Of a DNA stretch of 64,000 bases, positions 23,933 to 36,323 are shown piece by piece. The position numbers and the translations under genes were made by a program. Source of the DNA: Heterohyrax brucei (taxonomy: Eukaryota; Chordata; Mammalia; Hyracoidea; Procaviidae); assembly GCA_028571685.1 (NCBI GenBank), contig CM053141.1, positions 135,994,833-136,058,832 of the forward strand. Direction: 5' to 3'. The notes beneath the pieces were generated by a model, which searched no databases, was not told the DNA's origin, and worked only from the letters and a program-made list of their open reading frames with translations. Numbering within the stretch: the stretch's first letter is position 1; each line of letters opens with the position of its first letter.

Positions 23933-24075
23933 TCTCACTGCCATCAAGCTGATTTCGACCCTATAACACGGGTAAAACCACCCCTCAGAGTTTCCAAGGA
24001 TTGAGTACCTGGTGGATTTGAACTGCGGACCTTTTGGGTTAGCAGCCATAGCACTTAACCACTATGGCACCAGAA
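23933..24075 (-). mobile_element. AfroSINE (second of a head-to-tail pair)
   Basis: CACTGCCATCAAGCTGATTT, GAACTGCGGACCTTTTGGGT and GCACTTAACCACTATGGCAC end the element. Confidence 0.9.
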
Positions 24076-27000
24076 GGGTGGGCTTTGTCTTGGAAAGCTC
24101 TGGGGGGGGTTAGGTTCACTCTCCTGCATTCTGGTTTTAATTATAAAAAGGTATTAACAAAACACTCCAATTCCAAACATGACCATGTAACAGTTATATT
24201 CTGAATAGAAAGTGTAAATGTATTTAACCTCTAGCATACTTCATAAACTTAATAGCAATTTAATTTTTTTTTCCTTAAATCCAGGTTTAAGAAAAAAAAG
24301 TTTTAAAAACAGTGACAGATAATTCTGATTTAACTACCACTCTAAAATTAGATAATTAGATCTTAAAAATTAAGTGAAGATTAATTAATTAACTAATGTT
24401 AGCACAAAAGCTTTGAAGGGTGCTGGGGCAACACAGTCCAAGGATATTGCAAAATTTCAGAATGAGAAAGACAGAATGACCTCAAAAATTATTTAGTCCT
24501 CTTTTTTAAAAAAAAAAAAAAATTATAGACAGGGAAAGTCAGCTCAGACCGCAAAAGTTTTTGACAGAAAAGGAGCCCAAGGCTCAAGGGAGCTTCCCCA
24601 TCAAGACCCAGTGTGTGGGCAGTGGGTCACCTGGTTTCATTGTTGCCGTGCCCAGCAGTTACAGGCAGATAGGGGATTTGGGGTATGTCTGTGGCCAACA
24701 ACGTGTCCCATTATGGGTAGCAAAGGAGGACAACAGATATGATTTCTGTGGTGTAACGTATTTCTCTTGTAAAACCTTCTTGCTTTCTCTTGTCCTTCTA
24801 TAAAGCAGAATCTTGCCCTGATGTATGGGCTCAGTATCTACCGTGACCAAGTAGTTGACACAATCTCACAGTTCAAAATGCCCTGCCCTCCTTTGTCGAA
24901 ATCTGAACACAGGCCCACATGCTAAGAAATTCTCTTTCACTGGCTTCTTTCCAAACATGGCCCCAAGAAACTTCACTTTGGAGAGAGTAGCAAAGGCTAA
25001 AATACAGCAGCCTGCTTTCTCAACCTGCACACCTTCCCAGAGAGAGTGGGTAATCTTTCTCTGCCTATCATCTTCCAAGTGCTTTGTTAGTGGAACAAAA
25101 AAAATCTTCTTTCACATGCATTAGAAAGTCTAATATTTTGTCAAACAGATATGAAAAATAAACCTAATCTAAGCTGTCATACAATCATGAAATGCCTCTG
25201 GCAGTTCTATCAAAGTATGTAGACATGTACGAACTCTTTAAAGAAATGAAACTGCAGTTTATCAAGTGTGATTTATAAGCAACACTGATTTAGCTGGTAG
25301 ATAACAGTGCTGTCTAATCATTAATAGTCGACAACAGCCCTGTGAACACATCAATTATGGGCCACTGCCAAAAGCCCTTGAGATCCTGGAGATTAACAGC
25401 CAATCCCCTGTTTTACAAGCTCACATCAAAAAGAATATTAATAAGAGGAGGGGCCATGTGAAAGCTCGTCAGAGTAATTCAGCCACTAAGACAAGGTATT
25501 TTTTTTTTTCTTCCTTTCCTCTCTGTTAAATTGACCCAAGAAAGAAGCTGGCATCAGCTGCAAAGTGCAATGCTGCCAATTTCTAGGAAAATGTTTTTCA
25601 TTAACATATGGGAACTTGTTAGGGTCTGCACAGGCGTACACTATCCCATAAGTAAAGTAATGCACAGGCTTACTTGTGTTTACTTAATAAATCTGCAGTG
25701 CACAATTTCACATTTTGTCACCACATCAAAGATCTTGCTTCTAGGTACGGCGGGCAGCTGTCTCTCTCCCAACTCTACACAGCATGTTCCTACAGAACCA
25801 AAACTTTTCAAATTTACAAACCCTGAAAGGGGCTGATACCTCAAGAAGGCAAGCAGGGTTTCAGGATGGCTTACTTGTGCTTACTTACTAACCTGCAATG
25901 AGCCATTTCCTACGGGTTTCATTTTAATGTCACTACCAATGAGTAGGTAAGCAGAAGTAAATCCATGCTTATCTTCTTTATTGGAGCATCCACTCCTGGG
26001 TCTGCAAAATTGCTCCTGAGTGACTAATGACCAAAAAGCCTTCCTCATGTCTCTTTGATCCTGAATGAAAACTCATGGAGGCATGATTTAAATTCTTTTT
26101 TAAATTAACATACATGACAGAAAAGTACACTGGCTTTTTCAACCTGTAACCTCCAAATCAGGTATTTTCTTTAAAACATTGCATATACCCATTTCTAATA
26201 CTGTGCCACCTCATCAAAACTTAACTACCCATGCATTCATGAATTTCTTTAAATGAGCACGGTCCTTTCCAACATACAACAAAAATATGTGGTCTCTAGC
26301 TTTCAGCACTTAAATTCTTTCTTTTCCAATAACCTCAGGAAAACAGATCTAAGTCCCACTGCTATTTCTGCAATTAGAATTAAACCAGCTCTCACAACCC
26401 ACATATAGAAAACATTCGCAAACTACATGCCATGAGCACAGCATTTGTTTCAGTTCTATCAGTATTTAACATATGCACCAAAGAGGATTGCTATTATTTT
26501 TGTAAATGATCATATTAAACCAAACAGCTGGCAACTGGTGAGGTAGTGGGGTTCCAAGCAGGCTCCCTAATATATGAACATAAGCCACATTACACAATGT
26601 GTGGCCTGAATTTCCCCTGCTACTGAGAGATTTGTTTGCATTTACATTTGCAAAACACTCTATATTTACAAACTGCTTTCCTATTATTTTACTTGTTCAT
26701 CATTTCAAAATCAGCATGGGGTGGTGGGGAAAACATTAAGGGAGAAAGAAGAACACGGGATTCTCCTTGCTTCTCCGTATTTAAGCTGTTTAGCCCCTAA
26801 GGAAGTGAGTTAATTCAAGGCCTGTTGGCAAGCAATTGTTAAATCAAAGATGCTTTACCTGGGGTTCAAAGACTTTGTGGAGTCTGACAAACCCTGTAAT
26901 TACAGAAGCAGAAGTGTCTGTATTTGTACATATATGCACTTCTTCCCCCCTGGAGAGAGGGTCTATATATGCTCAATTAAATTCTAACCTAAAAAAATAT

Positions 27001-27119
27001 CAGAGTTAAGAAGCACTGAGGTGATAGTAAACTCAAGGGCAAGAGTTCAGGGCTTTGTTTTATTACAGTAAGCACTCGATATCCATAGCAAAACTAAAAA
27101 AGCACACTGCATTATTTCT
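24076..27119. other. Mostly unmarked intronic DNA
   Basis: Apart from the motif-rich block at 25.26-25.50 kb I recognise nothing. AT-rich, with a few A and T runs. Confidence 0.4.
25258..25500. other. Repeat-free block with clustered homeodomain-type cores
   Basis: Several ATTA/TAAT cores (TCTAATCATTAATAG, CAATTATGGG, GAGATTAACAGCC, TATTAATAAG, AGTAATTC) lie in 240 bases without recognisable repeats. It is a candidate conserved intronic enhancer. No conservation data are available here. Confidence 0.25.
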
Positions 27120-27300
27120 AAACCTCAGTTTCCTCAACTGTAAAATCACGGCCACCATAGTAGTCTGATGACATTTGGAGACTGTCACAGAAACCAAACA
27201 GGATATCACTTTGTAAATACTTAAAATTATACAATCAAAAGTGTTCTTCAGTTCAACAATGTGGACAACTAGGTGCCAGACACTGCACAATTACTGAGTG
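27120..27300 (-). repeat. MIR-like SINE relic
   Basis: AACCTCAGTTTCCTCAACTG and TAAAATCACGG resemble the MIR core read from one side. The remainder is degraded and the strand is uncertain. Confidence 0.4.
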
Positions 27301-27663
27301 TACTTTTGATACTAAAAAAGGAATAGCCTTCTCAGAAACAACTGACCTGAGGAACTTACGGGGCAGGGGGCCGAGGGTGGTAGTAGGGTCTCTAGAAAGC
27401 ATGCTGCAGAAGAAAACTACATCCAGAGGCTCTGCTGATCCCATATAGTTGCTCACTCCAAAAGACAGTAGATTTCTTACTAAAGGTCATCATCTTCCCT
27501 GATACCTCTGATAATCAGATTCTCTTTTTCTATACGTTTCCAAGAAGCAAAAGTTCTCTTAATGTCCAAAAAGGCATTTTAGTAGAGACTCTAGAAGAAT
27601 CACAACTGAGTCATGACTATCTAAAACACAGCTACAATTAGAACTCTTTCAGGTGAAATACTT

Positions 27664-27684
27664 TCACACACACACACACACACA
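27664..27684 (+). repeat. (CA)n microsatellite
   Basis: About ten uninterrupted CA units. Confidence 0.9.
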
Positions 27685-27923
27685 AGACATATCATTTCAA
27701 TCTATTACATATATACTGGCAACTATTTTTTTTCTTTATTTTAATAACACGTTGGGTTTAATGGGTAACTTCAAGGCCCAAATCAAACCCACTGTTCTTT
27801 TTAACAAGTTATGACTATTAATAATGTGACTGTGTTCGTTCACTGTACATCAAAGCATTCAGAATGGGCTGTGCTCCAAGTCCTTAAACAAATTTCAGTG
27901 GAGATTAAAAAGATAAAAATACA

Positions 27924-28130
27924 ACCCCAAATTCTTTACTGTCAAATTGATTTTGACTCACAAGGACCCTATACAAGACAAACTAGAACTGCCCTCCAGT
28001 TTCCAAGGCTGTAATCTTTACAAAAGCCAACTGCCACATCCTTTTCTTGCAGGGTGGCTAGTGGGGTAAAACTACCCACCATAAGTGATCTGTCAAGCAC
28101 TTAAAACACTGTGCCACCAGTGCTCCTTTT
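27924..28130 (-). mobile_element. AfroSINE, long variant
   Basis: TTTACTGTCAAATTGATTTT, then TTTCCAAGGCTGTAATCTTT, and CACTGTGCCACCAGTGCTCC at the end. A second copy follows after about ten bases. Confidence 0.85.
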
Positions 28131-28140
28131 AGCAGATATC

Positions 28141-28277
28141 AAAAAAACCTGTTGCCATCAAGTTGATTCTGATTCCTAACCACCCTACAGGACCCAGGAG
28201 AACTGACCCATAGAGTTCCCAAGGAACACCTGATGAATTCAAACTGCCATTCAACCACTATACCACCAGGATTTCCT
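28141..28277 (-). mobile_element. AfroSINE
   Basis: CTGTTGCCATCAAGTTGATT, CATAGAGTTCCCAAGGAACA and CACTATACCACCAGGATTTC. It lacks part of the tRNA-like half. Confidence 0.85.
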
Positions 28278-28382
28278 TCAGCAGAGCTATAGGAGTCAAA
28301 TTCATCCCTCAGTTTCTAAGACTTTACTAGGCTTCAAACTCCTAGGCCGCCAACTCCTTTTTCTTTTCCCAAATCAAGCAGT

Positions 28383-28877
28383 TGTTATGGACTGAACTGT
28401 GTCTCTCAAAAATCTGTGTATTAACTTGATTGGGTTATGATTCCCAGTATTATATGGCTGTCTACTATTTTGTCAACTGATCTGATTTCCCTATGTGTTA
28501 TAAATCACATCATTATTATATTACTGAGATGGATTATCAGCAGTTATACTGACAAAATTGACAAGATTAGATAGTATCATAAGTCAACCTCTTTTGAGAT
28601 ACAAAAGAGAGAAGCAGGCAGACAGAGGGATCTCATACCACCAAGAAAGCAGTACCAGGAACACAGGGAGTCTTCTGGACCTGGGGTGCCTATGCTGAGA
28701 TGACCCCAGGCCAGAAGAAGACTGCCAACAAGGGCCTTTTCCAAGGAGCCAACAAGAGAAAAAAAGGCTTCCCACGAATTTGGACTTGTAGCCTCCTGGA
28801 CTGTGCGAGAATAAGCTCTTTGTTAAAGCCATTCACTTGTGATATTTCTGTCACAGTCACTCTAGACAACTAAGACA
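28383..28877 (+). mobile_element. MaLR/MLT1-like solo LTR, copy 1
   Basis: About 495 bases starting TGTTATGGACTGAACTGTGT and ending CAACTAAGACA, with an AATAAG polyadenylation-like signal 60-70 bases before the end. TG...CA ends and this layout are typical of MaLR-type endogenous LTRs. A related copy is at 31333. No internal retroviral sequence adjoins it. Confidence 0.65.
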
Positions 28878-28944
28878 GCAGTGATCCTGGTCTAAACCAA
28901 GCCTTCAAACTAGTGAGAAGTGCATTTGTAAGAGCTTTCCAGGA

Positions 28945-29075
28945 AGTTATACGTAAGAATCACCTGGTGAGGTCTTGACAAAGTATAGATTTTGATTTAG
29001 TGTCTCTAAGATGGAAATGCAAATTTAGAGCAGAAAATTTACTAGAAATTCAAATTCTCAGCAAGGGTTCCAACT
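28945..29075 (+). mobile_element. MER5-like hAT DNA element
   Basis: GTAAGAATCACCTGGTGAGG, then GATTTTGATTTAGTGTCTC and a degraded end. It follows the LTR directly. Confidence 0.5.
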
Positions 29076-29088
29076 GGTTCCTTTGAGT

Positions 29089-29123
29089 GCCAAGTGCCGT
29101 CGAGTCAGATCCGACTCATGGCG
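29089..29123 (-). mobile_element. Short AfroSINE end fragment 2
   Basis: GCCAAGTGCCGTCGAGTCAG then ATCCGACTCATGGCG. Nothing more of the element follows. Confidence 0.75.
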
Positions 29124-29604
29124 TTCCTTTAGGTTTAGGTTTAAACAATTTTACACCTAAGCTGTATCTTATAATATACACTTTTTACTTGAATATTAAA
29201 AGTTATTTTTATTAAAAGGAGCCTTCCATTTTAGCCATGAGAGTTTTGTGCACAACAAATTACTAGCCAAAAAAAAAAAAAATCTGTCAGTCAACAGGAG
29301 GCCACTGCAATCTGTTATTCTGACACAGTATAATCCTCCTAGGTGAAGCATCTTTATCTTTTTTCTCTAAAATTCAACAGGCATTCTTCCCTAGACATAT
29401 AAAGCAGATGCAAAAGAATCTGATTACATACATGGCAGTGTTTTTAAAATTGTAAACAGCATCTAAATACAGGATAAAAGAAAATCCTGGTAATCCCCAG
29501 CAATGTTTTTGCCTGTGGTCTCTACATGGAAGACAAAAGACATTGGCCCAGAGGAACAAGGCCTGAGACCTTCCTATGGTCTTCAGCCCAACTAAAGGAC
29601 AATC

Positions 29605-29710
29605 CATTTCCACAAATGTTTACTGAGAAGTTTCTAGTATCAGACACAGTGTTAGGTTCTGGAAGATAAAATATAAGTAAGATGGATCAGGATCCTGAAG
29701 AATCTGAGGC
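29605..29710 (-). repeat. L2 LINE 3' fragment
   Basis: TCCACAAATGTTTACTGAG then GACACAGTGTTAGGTTCTGG matches antisense L2. Confidence 0.55.
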
Positions 29711-30756
29711 TGGAAGAAAAAACAAGCATTCACAGACAACAGAAACAAAACAAGAAAGATAAAATGCAAGTGTCTCCAGATGCTTGGCTAAAAGGAAAAG
29801 AAAATGATCCAGGGGCAGATTATCCAATAAGCAAGGTTTGCAAAGCTTACTTGTGCATACTTAACTAGTCTGTACAGCAGTGTCACCTGTTTTCTGATGC
29901 GGCAAGGAAAAAAAAAACCTCCATACCTTGCTTACAGGTTCACCTGTCCCTAAGTGAAACCTCTGAGAGCTGGATCTCAACAAATCAGCCTTTCCTCTCC
30001 GGGCCTTGCAAGTTTTCCACCTTTGGCAGGGTGCAGTCTGAATCACTTTTCTCCCTTTCACTCATTTTAGTGGAAAATATTTGTATTTCCCCCCTGAAGG
30101 CTACCTCTGCCTTACACAGTTTTCTGGCTTTCACAGGTTTTACTGTAAAACTCCTTCTGAAGCACACTCAGAAGGCATAATCCAAGGAGAAACTAAGAAG
30201 TCTCAGAGACAGTAGCTTTTTCAAATGGAACCCAATCTCTCATTTTCCAGCTCTAGAGGTTCTCCCTTTGAATCACAAATCTAACCTAGGCAAGAATCAG
30301 ACTGAAGGGACGGTAACAGAGAACAATCTACCTGAAGACCACATGTGACTAAGATCAGCAACACTTGGCCACCTACAGGAAACAATCTACTTGAAGAACT
30401 TATGAAGCCAACATCAAGAGGACTTACTGGCTGCGCTCTGCTGATTACGAGGGCACAACAGCACAGTGGCAATTTTCTGAAGCTCACTGGACCAGAAGTG
30501 ATAAACCTCCATAGATCAGACCTACATACTGCATACTTTATACATTCCCAAAATGCCTCCTCCTGCCTCCACAGCAATTATCTATATGCTACTAAACAAA
30601 AATGCCTCATCTTTACTACTTAAGGAGTGCATTTGTGCAGGGATGCCTCTGCCCAAGGGTCCAGAAAACACTTAGTAAGGGCATTTACTTGGCTGCAAAG
30701 CATCAGTCCTCCCTGCTTCACCTCCCCTTTGACCAAGTACACTGATTGCCAAGTGA

Positions 30757-30793
30757 GCCAAGTGCCGTCGAGTCGGATCCGACTCATGGCCAC
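30757..30793 (-). mobile_element. Short AfroSINE end fragment 3
   Basis: GCCAAGTGCCGTCGAG then TCGGATCCGACTCATGGCCA. It contains the perfect 16-base palindrome GAGTCGGATCCGACTC at 30770-30785. Confidence 0.75.
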
Positions 30794-31332
30794 CTGTAAA
30801 ACCTTTGATGAAGTCATATGTAAAGCAAATGCTTTGGTGAGTTTACTGTAAGTAGAGCCCTTAAAAAAAAAGTGCATCCTAATCACCACTCCTAACATCT
30901 GCCTTCTCAAAGAAAGAAAAAAAAGACACAGAGAGGTCTTCAAAAGAACTAAATCTAAAGCAATGAAGGAGCCTCCTCTACAGCTAAAAATGAGAATGGG
31001 GGTAGGGGACCTGGGAGTGGTGGTTTAGGGAAGAAAAAAACTGCACATTCATCAGGTGACACAGATGCACAGCTCTGGGTAAGAAATGCTGCTTAAATGA
31101 AGTGTTCAAAGATTTTGAGCACTGGATCTAAATTGTTTATTATACAAGTATGACTTCAAAAGCCAGTAATATAAAATAACTGTCACCTTTCTGTTAAAGA
31201 CCATAAAGATTGTCAACTACCATAAAGCAATTGAAGGAAAACAAAAAGCTTAATAATCTTGAAGCAATAAAGTTCTTCCTAAGCTGACACAAATCCCAGA
31301 AGCTGTAAAAAAGAAGTAAACTGTAAATCTGA

Positions 31333-31832
31333 TGTCGTAGATTGAATTATGTCCTCCAAAAACAACTGTGTATGAATTAACTGGGCCACGAGTCCCAGTA
31401 TTGTGTAATTGTCCATCATTTAATGAAATCTTCGTATGTCATATAAATTCCGTCAGTATGATTCAGTAAGGTGGATTAGTGGCAGTTATATTATGGGGTC
31501 TACAAGACTAGATAGTGTCTTAACCAAATCTCTTGAAATACAAAAGAGAGAAGCAAACAGAGAGGCATAAGGACCTGATACCACGAAGACAGCAGTACTA
31601 GGAGCACAGCAAGTCCTCTGGACCTGGGGTCACTGTGTTAAGATGCTCCCAGACCAGAAGAAGACTGATGACAAGTACCTTCCTCCAGAGTTCACATATA
31701 AAACAAGGATTCCCCTAGAGCCAGCATCCTAATTCAGACTGGTAGCCTACTACACTGTGAGAGAATAAACTTCTTCATTAAAACCATCCACTTGTGGTAT
31801 TTCTGTTACAGCACTACTAGATGACTAAGATA
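31333..31832 (+). mobile_element. MaLR/MLT1-like solo LTR, copy 2
   Basis: About 500 bases, TGTCGTAGATTGAATTATGT to GATGACTAAGATA, alignable end to end with copy 1 (shared ACAAAAGAGAGAAGCA, CTGGACCTGGGGT, CCAGAAGAAGACTG). It has AATAAA near the end. Confidence 0.65.
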
Positions 31833-31849
31833 CCTGACAACACAATTTA

Positions 31850-32620
31850 AGCTATTTGTGTTGGAAATAAAAAGCTAGCATAAACAAAATCAAAAGGCAA
31901 ATGAAGAAATGGGAAAAATACATGCATAATTCATGAAAAAGAGCCAGTTTAATATATACTGAAACACTTTAAATCAGTAAGAAATAGCTGAAGTCTCATT
32001 AGAAAACTCGACAAGAGTTATAAATGATCACCATGCAGGAAAATAATGAAATACAATAGTTTATAAATACACAAAATGCAAAATAAAATAATGGATTACT
32101 ACCAGATTAGCACAGATTAAATGATAATTCACAGTATTAACTCAATTGTAGAAACACAGGCATTTTGTGTTGGTGGGAATGCAGTCAAGTTGCGGACAAT
32201 TAAATTTTGAAATATATGTATGCAAAGGTCATCATGGGAATATTTTTGGTAATTAAAAAGAGACTGAAAAGTTATTTGTAGTGAATCAGTTAAAAAAGTT
32301 ATAAAATCAAAACAAGAGAAATGTTGGAAAATATGATATCCAAGACATACAGCTATGTGAAAAGAAGTGCAGATCTGTTTCTTTAATATACTTTGATTTG
32401 TATAAAGAGACAAGAAATATAAATATATATGCCTGAACATATGGAGACTATTTGGGGATGGATTACCAAACTGTTAAAAGTGGTTGACTCTAGGGAGCAG
32501 GTTGAGGTTGAAAGGGGGAAGTAAAACCTACTTTGCCATTATATAACATTTTAGTACAGTTTAAACTTTTACAGATTCATGTACCACTTTTCAACTTGTG
32601 TTTTTTTGGGTTTTTTTTTT
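31850..32620 (+). mobile_element. L1 LINE 3' region (old L1M-type)
   Basis: AGGCAAATGAAGAAATGGGA, TGTTGGTGGGAATGCAGTCA and CTGTTAAAAGTGGTTGACTC then TAGGG follow the end of ORF2 and the 3' UTR of old mammalian L1s. It is heavily decayed and has no open frame in the sense direction. Confidence 0.7.
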
Positions 32621-32820
32621 AATGTAACTACTTTCTCAGAGCTGTAGACTAGTCTCCAACATGGGAGGCATGCTAACACACAGGCAGTGTGCAAGCAGTC
32701 CAGTGGGGTCTAAGAAAAAGAAGAAACCAAAAGACTGGAATTTCTATTTAGATCATTCCCTCACCATTTTCTACTTCTACTATTTACATCTTAGTAATGA
32801 CGGTCTACATTAACAGTAGA

Positions 32821-32872
32821 ATGTGTGTCTGTGTCTCTGTCTGTCTGTCTGTCTGTACACATACACACGCAT
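32821..32872 (+). repeat. TGTC/TG simple repeat
   Basis: TGTGTCTG passing into repeated CTGT units and then ACACATAC. Confidence 0.85.
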
Positions 32873-33259
32873 GCACATGTATATGACTGGAAACATCTGG
32901 AAAACATCTGCTCTGGGGAAATACTCTCGTTTAATGTCTTCTGAAGAAGGCACCATTTTATCCACCCTGAAGAAGTGTGTTAATACTTACGATCTTGGAA
33001 CTAAAATCAGTTGGTATTATGCACACAAGATAGCACTTCCATTTCCCCTAACCACTTCAAAAGGAGACAAAATGCTTCCCGTGCCCCACCATGCCAAGTC
33101 CAGGGTGCCATATCCCTTCTCTTTATGTAAGATCAGCTTTTCTCTCTCCTCACCATTCTCATCAGCACACAAACAGGCTATTAGAGTTTCCAACTTAAAA
33201 AAATTAAACAAGACATTAAAACCTAGCTATAATAGATGATATAACCATGCTCCCTAATT

Positions 33260-33640
33260 TCACGTTGTCCCTTATAGAAAAAGTGCTATACTCACTGCAT
33301 TGTTTCCCTCATCTCTCACTCAAAATCTACTCAATCCCATCAGGTTTTCCCCCATTTCCCTACCATGGTTTTTAACATAGCCAATAATTAACCTCCATCT
33401 TCCCAAATTCACCAGTCAACACCAAACCCTCATCTCAACTGTCTTCTCAGTATCATTTGGCACAGCTGATCAACATATATTTCTGTTTCCTGGAATAATT
33501 TCTTCACTAGCTCTCCAGAAACATCACACAGAACTACACTCACATGCCAGGTGACCTCTTCCAACCCCACAACATTACAGCCCGAATCAATGTCTCCAGA
33601 CCCCAGCCGACCACTGAGCATCATCACCTAGAAGCCATGG
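33260..33640 (-). repeat. L2 LINE relic
   Basis: Antisense L2-like text (TTTGGCACAGCTGATCAACA, CTGTTTCCTGGAATAATTTC, ACTAGCTCTCCAGAAAC). Boundaries are uncertain. Confidence 0.45.
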
Positions 33641-34188
33641 GATATATCAAAAGTGTATTAAACCCAACAAACAGCAAAAAATAACTATATAATCATATAT
33701 GGATGGGTAAAGGCATATAGGTGTATGGGTAAGTGCAAGCATATATGTGTATGAGAACACACAGACGTACCAACATGTAAATGTAACTACAAATATATGT
33801 GTACAGGCATACATTCATTGAAGACACAACTACAGCTTCTCCTCAGACATAACAAAATACCTTCCGAGATCGGGTTTCTACATTTGGTAGCTTAGGACTC
33901 TACTCTCATGGGACAATTCAGCCAACTGGCATGACATAACTCACAATGTCCACGTTCCGCATCCCAGTGAAGTGAGTAGCATCAGGATCTTCAAGAGCCA
34001 AAGAGTAAGAAGGTAATCAAAATCTCAAGAGGCAAGTCTACAGTTCAGTGCTAACTGACTACTTGAGCCACAGCCTCATCTACTCTGGGACCAGAAGGAC
34101 CAGATGGTATGTGGCTACCACCACTGTCCATTCTGACCAGGTTTACAACAGAAAGGGAGGCAAATGTATAAAAATCAAATTCTTTTAA

Positions 34189-34212
34189 AAAAAAAAAAAG
34201 AAAGAAAGAAAG
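34189..34212 (+). repeat. Poly(A)/AAAG simple repeat
   Basis: An A13 run followed by GAAA units. Confidence 0.8.
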
Positions 34213-34789
34213 GCTAGCATAACTAGACCAGCTGACACTAGGGAACTTTCTGAGATAACTGCCTTGACACCGACCCTCTAAACTTTGAAGTGAAAATATC
34301 TCAAGATCACCTTTCAGCAATATAGCAGAATAGCACACAAAATAAATGACATTGCCTGTGAGATCAGTGTGCCCCTGAAAAACCACCTGTATGACACTTC
34401 CAGGTCAACATTTACTCTGAAGCAAAGAAGGGAAGATACGGAGCCAAGGAAACTAGAGTACCAGAAATGGAACAAACAGAAAATAAAGAGAATGTTGACA
34501 CCCTGTGAAAAATGTAATGTCATTGAACAATCTGTGTGTTAAGTTCCCAAAGGGGAACCTAAGTTGCTATGTAAACTTCTACTAAAAACACAGCAAAATA
34601 TTACTTTAAGAAAGAAAAAAGTAGATCAGAACACATGAATTTGCCTGCCCCCAAAATCCTATGTGTCATTCTAAATTTTCATTCTCTCATGACAATGTAT
34701 CTAAAACTTGTCCTCTCTACCTAATGCAACATGAACACGTCAAAACAGGAAGTCATCTCACTTGGAATATTCAGTCTTGTAACTGATTC

Positions 34790-35240
34790 CCCTGTTCCTC
34801 TTTTCATCCCTTTGTACAAGCAGTCGATTCTCCACACAATAGTCAAAAGAAAACTTTTAAAAACAAACCAAATCATGCCATCTCCTTGATCAAAATTCTA
34901 TAAAGGTTCCTCATCATACTCAGACTTAAATCCAAACTCCTTCCCATGGCTTGCAAGGTCCTGTATGATCTGGCCTGGGCCCAAACTTCAATCCAATCTG
35001 GGCATGGTCTGTCCAAAACACACAATCCATATGTGTTATCTGAGTGGATACAATAGCATGTGCAGTCAGCGAAGAAACAGGCTGAACAGCATGTCCAGAG
35101 AAAAAATGCAAACGTCCAATCAACTGAGAGTCCAAGCAATGGTTCCATTCTCAATTCCATCTCAGTTGCTGAATCTGCTTTTTCTCTCTTGTCTGAAGTC
35201 TATACTTGACACAATTTTCTAACCTGTAATAAGGCTTCAA
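34790..35240 (-). repeat. L2 LINE 3' region
   Basis: AAACCAAATCATGCCATCTC, CAGACTTAAATCCAAACTCC then TTCCCATGGCTTGCAAGGTC, CTGTATGATCTGGCCTGGGC are clear antisense L2 ORF text. Confidence 0.7.
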
Positions 35241-35755
35241 AATCATAACTATGTCAGACCGTGCTTCAGTCTCCTAAATTACAATCCATTCCTAGCTTCA
35301 AAAGTCTTAGGAAATGTTAACAGAAAAGATTTTCAGCAAGTCAGCAAATCTGCTGCATCTTCCCAGTGAACCTCTTCTCCATTGTGTCTTTAAGATGTGC
35401 CAGGATTTCCGAAAGAAAGAATGCACAACGGTGTGTTCGTTCAATCTCCAAATTCTATCCCACCCCTGACACATGGAAATAAAGAATACCAACAACCAAC
35501 AGTGTCCCAGCACAAACTGCGGAGAACGGTGAGCTACAGGTAACTGAATAGAGTTGAGAGATACACCGATGAGCTTCTGCCATCTATTATATTTCTGACC
35601 ATGGTGCTTGGGATTTCAGCAGCCTTGACCTTGACAGCTACCACACAGCATCTTTTTCAGCTGCGCACATTATTTCTATTTCTCAAATCAATTTTATCTG
35701 GTGTATTATGAACTTTAAAGAAAAACACACCTTACATGAAAATGAACACATTAAA

Positions 35756-35972
35756 AACACCAAACCAGTTGCTCTTCAAGTTGATTCAGACTTATGGCAA
35801 CCCTATATACTTCAGAACAGAGCTGTTTTCCACGGGTTTTCAGTAGACATGACCTTTTGGGAGTAGAGTGCCAGAACTTCCTTCTAAAGTATCTCTGGTG
35901 GGTTCAAACCACCCCATCAACCTTTCTCAGTTAGCAGCAGAGCACTTAATTGTCACACTACCCAAAGACCCT
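35756..35972 (-). mobile_element. AfroSINE, long variant
   Basis: CCAAACCAGTTGCTCTTCAA, GTTGATTCAGACTTATGGCA and TTAGCAGCAGAGCACTTAAT end with CACACTACCCAAAGACC. It has an unusual central insertion. Confidence 0.8.
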
Positions 35973-36200
35973 CATATACACACATATATACAAATATACA
36001 ACCATGGAAACTTACACTGCTCTCAAGTCTGACTTAAACCCTAATGACAATATAAATTCTCAGGACCTTATGTTTCTGTTAGGTGTCTGTTTGAATCTCA
36101 CTTCTTAAATTCGTTCTAAATTGCTTAAAATGTAGGAAATATGAAATCATAAAAACAGACGCTACTTCATTCAACCTGTGAAGACCCAGAGACACAGCGG

Positions 36201-36323
36201 TTGCTGCAAAGGGCTCCAACGCTTACGTGTGAGGACAGCGCTGCACCGGGCAGGGCTTCCTTCTGCTGGACTCATGTTGCACATGTGTCAGGACTGACCC
36301 AATGGCACCTAACAACAACAGGT
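36201..36323 (+). mobile_element. RTE-LINE / AfroSINE-type 3' tail fragment
   Basis: GCTGCACCGGGCAGGGCTTC, then GACTGACCCAATGGCACCTA and ACAACAACAGG match the end of the RTE element seen near 13.6 kb. It supplies the N-terminal part of a 187-codon open frame to 36764, which is therefore not a credible gene. Confidence 0.65.

Noticed and set aside
28383..31832. A provirus bounded by the two LTRs
   Set aside because: The enclosed 2.4 kb is unrelated genomic DNA with other repeats and no gag or pol-like frame, and the LTRs differ too much to be a pair.
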